From assembly GCA_029821455.1 (NCBI GenBank), contig JALGTI010000184.1, forward strand, positions 1 to 8,427: DNA of 8,427 nt, written 5' to 3'. Shown here piece after piece: positions 4,000 through 8,427 of the stretch (its first letter is position 1; each line of letters opens with the position of its first letter). The translations under genes were made by a program, and so were the position numbers. The notes under the pieces were generated by a model. It saw nothing but the letters and a program-made list of their open reading frames with translations. It searched no databases and was not told where the DNA came from. Origin of the DNA: Candidatus Zipacnadia bacterium (GTDB taxonomy: Bacteria > Armatimonadota > Zipacnadia > Zipacnadales > Zipacnadaceae).

Positions 4000-5922
4000 G
4001 TGGACCCAGCGGCCATAACCAGCATCGGACTGCCGCTTCTGGCCAGTGCACTAATGGTTGTGGTCGGGCGACGCATCCGGCGGTCAACAGCGTACGCCGT
4101 GATGCTTGCAGCGATCGGCTTGACCGCGGTACTGGCGCTGGCATCACCGCCTTATCCCGGCGATAATCCACCCATTGCCATAGAATGGCTGCCTGGTGCC
4201 GGGGCAATGGGACTCTCTGCCAGTGCCTCAAGCGTCTGGGTCGCGTTCGTAACCGCGGCGGCCGGTTTTCTCGCCCTCCTTGGCACCGCGTCCCGCGGCG
4301 AGGAATTCGAGCCGCTTTCCGGCGCCGTGCTCCTCCTGACGCTAGCGGCCACCAACACCGCATTCCTCGCTGACCACTTCCTGGCTCGCTACGTCGCCCT
4401 AGAGATCGTGGCACTATGCGTTGCCCTGGCACCCCTGGTCGAGGTGCGCGGGTCGGCAGGCATCATTCTGGCTTCAACCGGGTATCTGCTGCTGCGAATA
4501 GGCGACGCGGGGCTACTTGTTGCCATACTCATCCTCGAGGACGTCACCGGAACACTGAGCATCGGCCCGGCGTTGGAACACGCGGTGAGTGCAATGAAAG
4601 CCATATCGCCGACCCTGAACGTTGCCGGCCTGGGCTGCATGGTAGCGGGCTTCGTGCTGGCGGCCTGGGTCAAGATGGGTGGCTGGCCCTTCCACCTATG
4701 GAGCCAGGCAGGGACACGGCTCTCGCTCGCATCGCAGGCCTGGCTCTATACCATTATCGTACCCAACCTGGGTGCTTACCTGCTCTATCGCGTCACACCC
4801 TTGCTGGCAGCAGCGGGCCCGGTCCGGGTGGCGGCGCTTTGGATTGGAGCGGCCGGCTCTGCACTGGCAGCGCTAATGGCACTGACGCGCCCTGAGCCGC
4901 GCCCTGCAATGGCCTTTGTCGTTGCTGCCCAGGGTGGACTGACACTCTTCGCCGCCGCCGCTGGGGTTAAAGCGGCTGTCTGGTTGGGGATTCTGATCCT
5001 GACGCCGGTGCAGCTGTTGCTCCTGCTGGCAGCCGACGCGACTCAGAACGCGCGCTCGGCCAGATGGCGTGGTGTTGGCGTCTCAGCCTTCGGCTTGGGC
5101 GGGTTCGCTCTAACAGCCTTCAGTTTACTGACTACGTGGTGGGCACGAGAGGCCGGTGTGTCTCTAGATGCTTTGTTCGTCGCGCAGATTACCACAGCTC
5201 TGGTCGCCATATGGACGGTACGGGCATGCAGGCGCATCTCCCGTCCCTCGCGCAGATCCGACGTACAAGCGGCAGCGCACTGGACGCAGGGAACGACTAT
5301 GGGGCTGCTCAGTGGGAGCATACTGGCCGGTGGGCTGGCGTTCGGTCCTCTGGTACGCTCTGCGGCCACAGCTGCTCACCTGACGCTGCCGGCTTTGCCC
5401 ACGTTGCTGACGCTCTTGAGCTATGCGGCGACCTCACCACCAATGCTGGCAGTCGTGATTCTCAGCCTGGCGAACTGGCGGCTCCAGGGACGGTCGAGAC
5501 ATCGCCCCGCAACAGTAGCAGGCCCGGAGGGGGAACCGCTCGATCTAGGGAAGGCCCTGACCCGGGCAGCGCAGGCTTTGCGTCTGGTGGTTGAGGTCGG
5601 GATCACCGAACAGATCGTAGCTCTCGTCGTGCAGGTGGTGATGAGCGGTTCACGGCTCGCCTGGGCTGTGGAGCACGATGGCCTGGAACGCTTCACGGAG
5701 AATGCCGCACGGAGCACTGTGAAAGGCGCACAAGGTGTTTACCGCGCCATTGAACAGAAAAGGCTGGAGGGGCTGCTGCGCCGAGGGGTGCGGAACCTCC
5801 TCGCGCTGAGCCGGATCTTGCAGCGCTGGCACACAGGACGCCTGCGGCGCAATCTGCTGTGGATACCTGTCGCGCTGGCACTCGCCGTTTCGATTGTATT
5901 CGTGTGTGGGCGGTGGTCCTAG
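4000..5922 (+). CDS. NuoL-like antiporter subunit, divergent
   Basis: A 640-residue polytopic protein of the NuoL/M/N (proton_antipo_M) family. Its length and C-terminus resemble NuoL. After the core there is a polar linker (about 495-520), a long mostly amphipathic helical stretch (about 520-617) and a last membrane helix (618-636), like the lateral helix and final TM of NuoL. The TM5 Glu (Glu135 in ALEIVALC) and TM7 Lys (Lys225 in AAWVKMGGWPFHLW) are present. Other hallmarks are not: the K-R-LAYSSxSQ motif is replaced by EPRPAMAFVVAAQGG, the HA segment of TM8 by WLYTIIVPN, and the TM12 Lys region by LLTTWWAREAG. It starts with GTG 4 nt after the previous stop, with AGGGA 7 nt upstream. It may act in coupling or structure more than as a full ion channel; that is inference. 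Confidence 0.82.
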   Translation: MDPAAITSIGLPLLASALMVVVGRRIRRSTAYAVMLAAIGLTAVLALASPPYPGDNPPIAIEWLPGAGAMGLSASASSVWVAFVTAAAGFLALLGTASRGEEFEPLSGAVLLLTLAATNTAFLADHFLARYVALEIVALCVALAPLVEVRGSAGIILASTGYLLLRIGDAGLLVAILILEDVTGTLSIGPALEHAVSAMKAISPTLNVAGLGCMVAGFVLAAWVKMGGWPFHLWSQAGTRLSLASQAWLYTIIVPNLGAYLLYRVTPLLAAAGPVRVAALWIGAAGSALAALMALTRPEPRPAMAFVVAAQGGLTLFAAAAGVKAAVWLGILILTPVQLLLLLAADATQNARSARWRGVGVSAFGLGGFALTAFSLLTTWWAREAGVSLDALFVAQITTALVAIWTVRACRRISRPSRRSDVQAAAHWTQGTTMGLLSGSILAGGLAFGPLVRSAATAAHLTLPALPTLLTLLSYAATSPPMLAVVILSLANWRLQGRSRHRPATVAGPEGEPLDLGKALTRAAQALRLVVEVGITEQIVALVVQVVMSGSRLAWAVEHDGLERFTENAARSTVKGAQGVYRAIEQKRLEGLLRRGVRNLLALSRILQRWHTGRLRRNLLWIPVALALAVSIVFVCGRWS

Positions 5923-5937
5923 GGACTGGAGCTGTCG

Positions 5938-7403
<1,466 letters not shown>

Positions 7404-7407
<4 letters not shown>

Positions 7408-8427
7408 CTGGTAACACGCTGGTCGTGCTGCCAGTGGCTTGCCTGGCGGGCGGGGCCTTCGCCGTCTACCTGGTGGCGCGCTTCGTGTCCCGCCGCAACG
7501 CACTGCTGGCCTCGTTCACCGCTGCGATCTTCGCAGCGGCGTTGGCTGCACTGCTGCTCCTGCAGCCGGCGGTGAGCGCGGGCTCCCTCCCGACCTGGGG
7601 GCGTATGGATGCCGGCGGAGCCTTCTTGCGCGCCGACCCGGGTGCAGTGGTGATAGCAGGCGTGGCACTGGGGCTGGGGCTGCTGGTCACGGTCTACTCC
7701 GGCCGCTATCTGACGCTCGACCGGCGCTACGAGACCTACTATCCGCTCCTGCTGCTGCTCGTGACCGGCTTGGTGGGCATGCTGCTGGCGGCGGATCTCT
7801 TCAACCTCTACCTGTTCTGTGAACTGATGAGCGCGGCGGCCTACGTGCTGGTGGCCTTCCGGCGGAAGACCAAAACAGCCATCGAGGCTGGCTTCAAGTA
7901 TCTGGTGATGGGGAGCGTGAGCACGGTCACCATTCTGTTGGGCATCTCGTTCGTCTATCGCGAGACGGGACAGCTCACATTTCTACTGGCGCACAGGACA
8001 CAGGGACCTTGGACCCGCGCCGGAATCGCATGTCTCCTGGTTGGCCTGGGACTCAAGAGCGCCATTGTCCCGCTTCACACCTGGCTGCCGGATGCCCACA
8101 GCCGCGCTCCCAGCAGCATCAGCGCGATGCTCTCCGGCGTCGTCGTCCAGAGCGTCTTCTACACGCTGCTCAAGGTCTGCCTGGGGCTGGGATTCCCTGC
8201 CCGCGATCTGGGAACGCTGCTAATCCTGTTTTCGCTGCCGAACATGGTATTGGGAAACGGAATGGCACTGGTGCAGACACACACCAAGCGTCTGCTCGCG
8301 TATTCCACCATCGCCCAGATGGGGATCATCATGCTCGGTGTGGGCATCGGGCTGCGCCACGGGATGCCGGCGGCGGTCCATGCGGGCATGTTCGTGATGC
8401 TGGCCCAGGCGATGATGAAGGGGCTGG
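7404..8427 (+). CDS. third NuoN/MrpD-type antiporter subunit (C-terminus cut by window edge)
   Basis: The reading frame stays open for 341 codons to the right edge. It starts with GTG at 7404, sharing GTGA with the previous stop, and GGGAGG (7392-7397) lies 6 nt upstream. Hallmarks: LFNLYLFCELMSAAAYVLVAF with Glu140 (TM5); GLGLKSAIVPLHTWLPDAHS with Lys218 (TM7); APSSISAMLSGVVVQSVFY, where Gln249 occupies the TM8 Lys position; THTKRLLAYSTIAQMG with Lys295; and LAQAMMKGL with Lys339 at the TM10 Lys. The SRAPSSISAMLSG stretch is closest to MrpD, Hyf and MbhH-type subunits of Mrp antiporters and group 4 hydrogenases. About 150 C-terminal residues, including TM12, should lie beyond the window. Confidence 0.9.

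Noticed and set aside
5043..5369. Alternative open frames on both strands inside the antiporter genes
   Set aside because: They are shadows of strongly supported membrane-protein genes and carry no motifs of their own.

Overview
The window is GC-rich bacterial DNA. A DUF3524 glycosyltransferase, a DUF1858 redox-disulfide protein, an ISKra4-family insertion sequence and an Mbh/Mrp-type membrane operon together suggest an anaerobic or facultative member of the Chloroflexota (Anaerolineae-like). That assignment is inference from gene content; no rRNA or other phylogenetic marker is present.

Layout. (1) 1-216, minus strand: the N-terminal 72 codons of a DUF3524 protein (tRNA-queuosine alpha-mannosyltransferase family), running off the left edge, with a perfect -10 box and a good ribosome binding site. 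(2) 217-778: no intact gene. It holds a probable N-terminal scrap of an IS200/RAYT-type Y1 transposase (about 457-573), followed at once by four consecutive perfect stem-loops (585-691). (3) 779-994, plus strand: a small DUF1858 protein with a CxxC pair. (4) 1202-2907: a complete 1706-bp ISKra4-family insertion sequence with 23-bp terminal inverted repeats (21/23 identical), a 9-bp target duplication and one minus-strand transposase gene. (5) 2917-3201: intergenic. (6) 3202-8427, plus strand: a tight operon of six membrane-protein genes, the last cut by the right edge.

The operon reads MbhD-like, MbhE-like, NuoK/MbhG-like, then three NuoL/M/N-type antiporter-like subunits in a row. Genes overlap or lie within 15 bp of each other, and each start has a ribosome binding site. 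This is the ion-pumping membrane arm of a complex I-related machine: a group 4 [NiFe]-hydrogenase, an Ehr-type relative, an Mrp-like antiporter or a complex I variant. The redox subunits that would decide between these are not in the window.

The most unusual feature is the residue content of this ion path. The NuoK-like subunit has Lys where E. coli NuoK has Glu36. The first antiporter subunit keeps the TM5 Glu and TM7 Lys but has lost most other channel residues. All three antiporter subunits have an uncharged polar residue where TM8 normally carries Lys or His. The tandem-hairpin block before the DUF1858 gene and the shortened zinc-knuckle of the transposase also merit checking.
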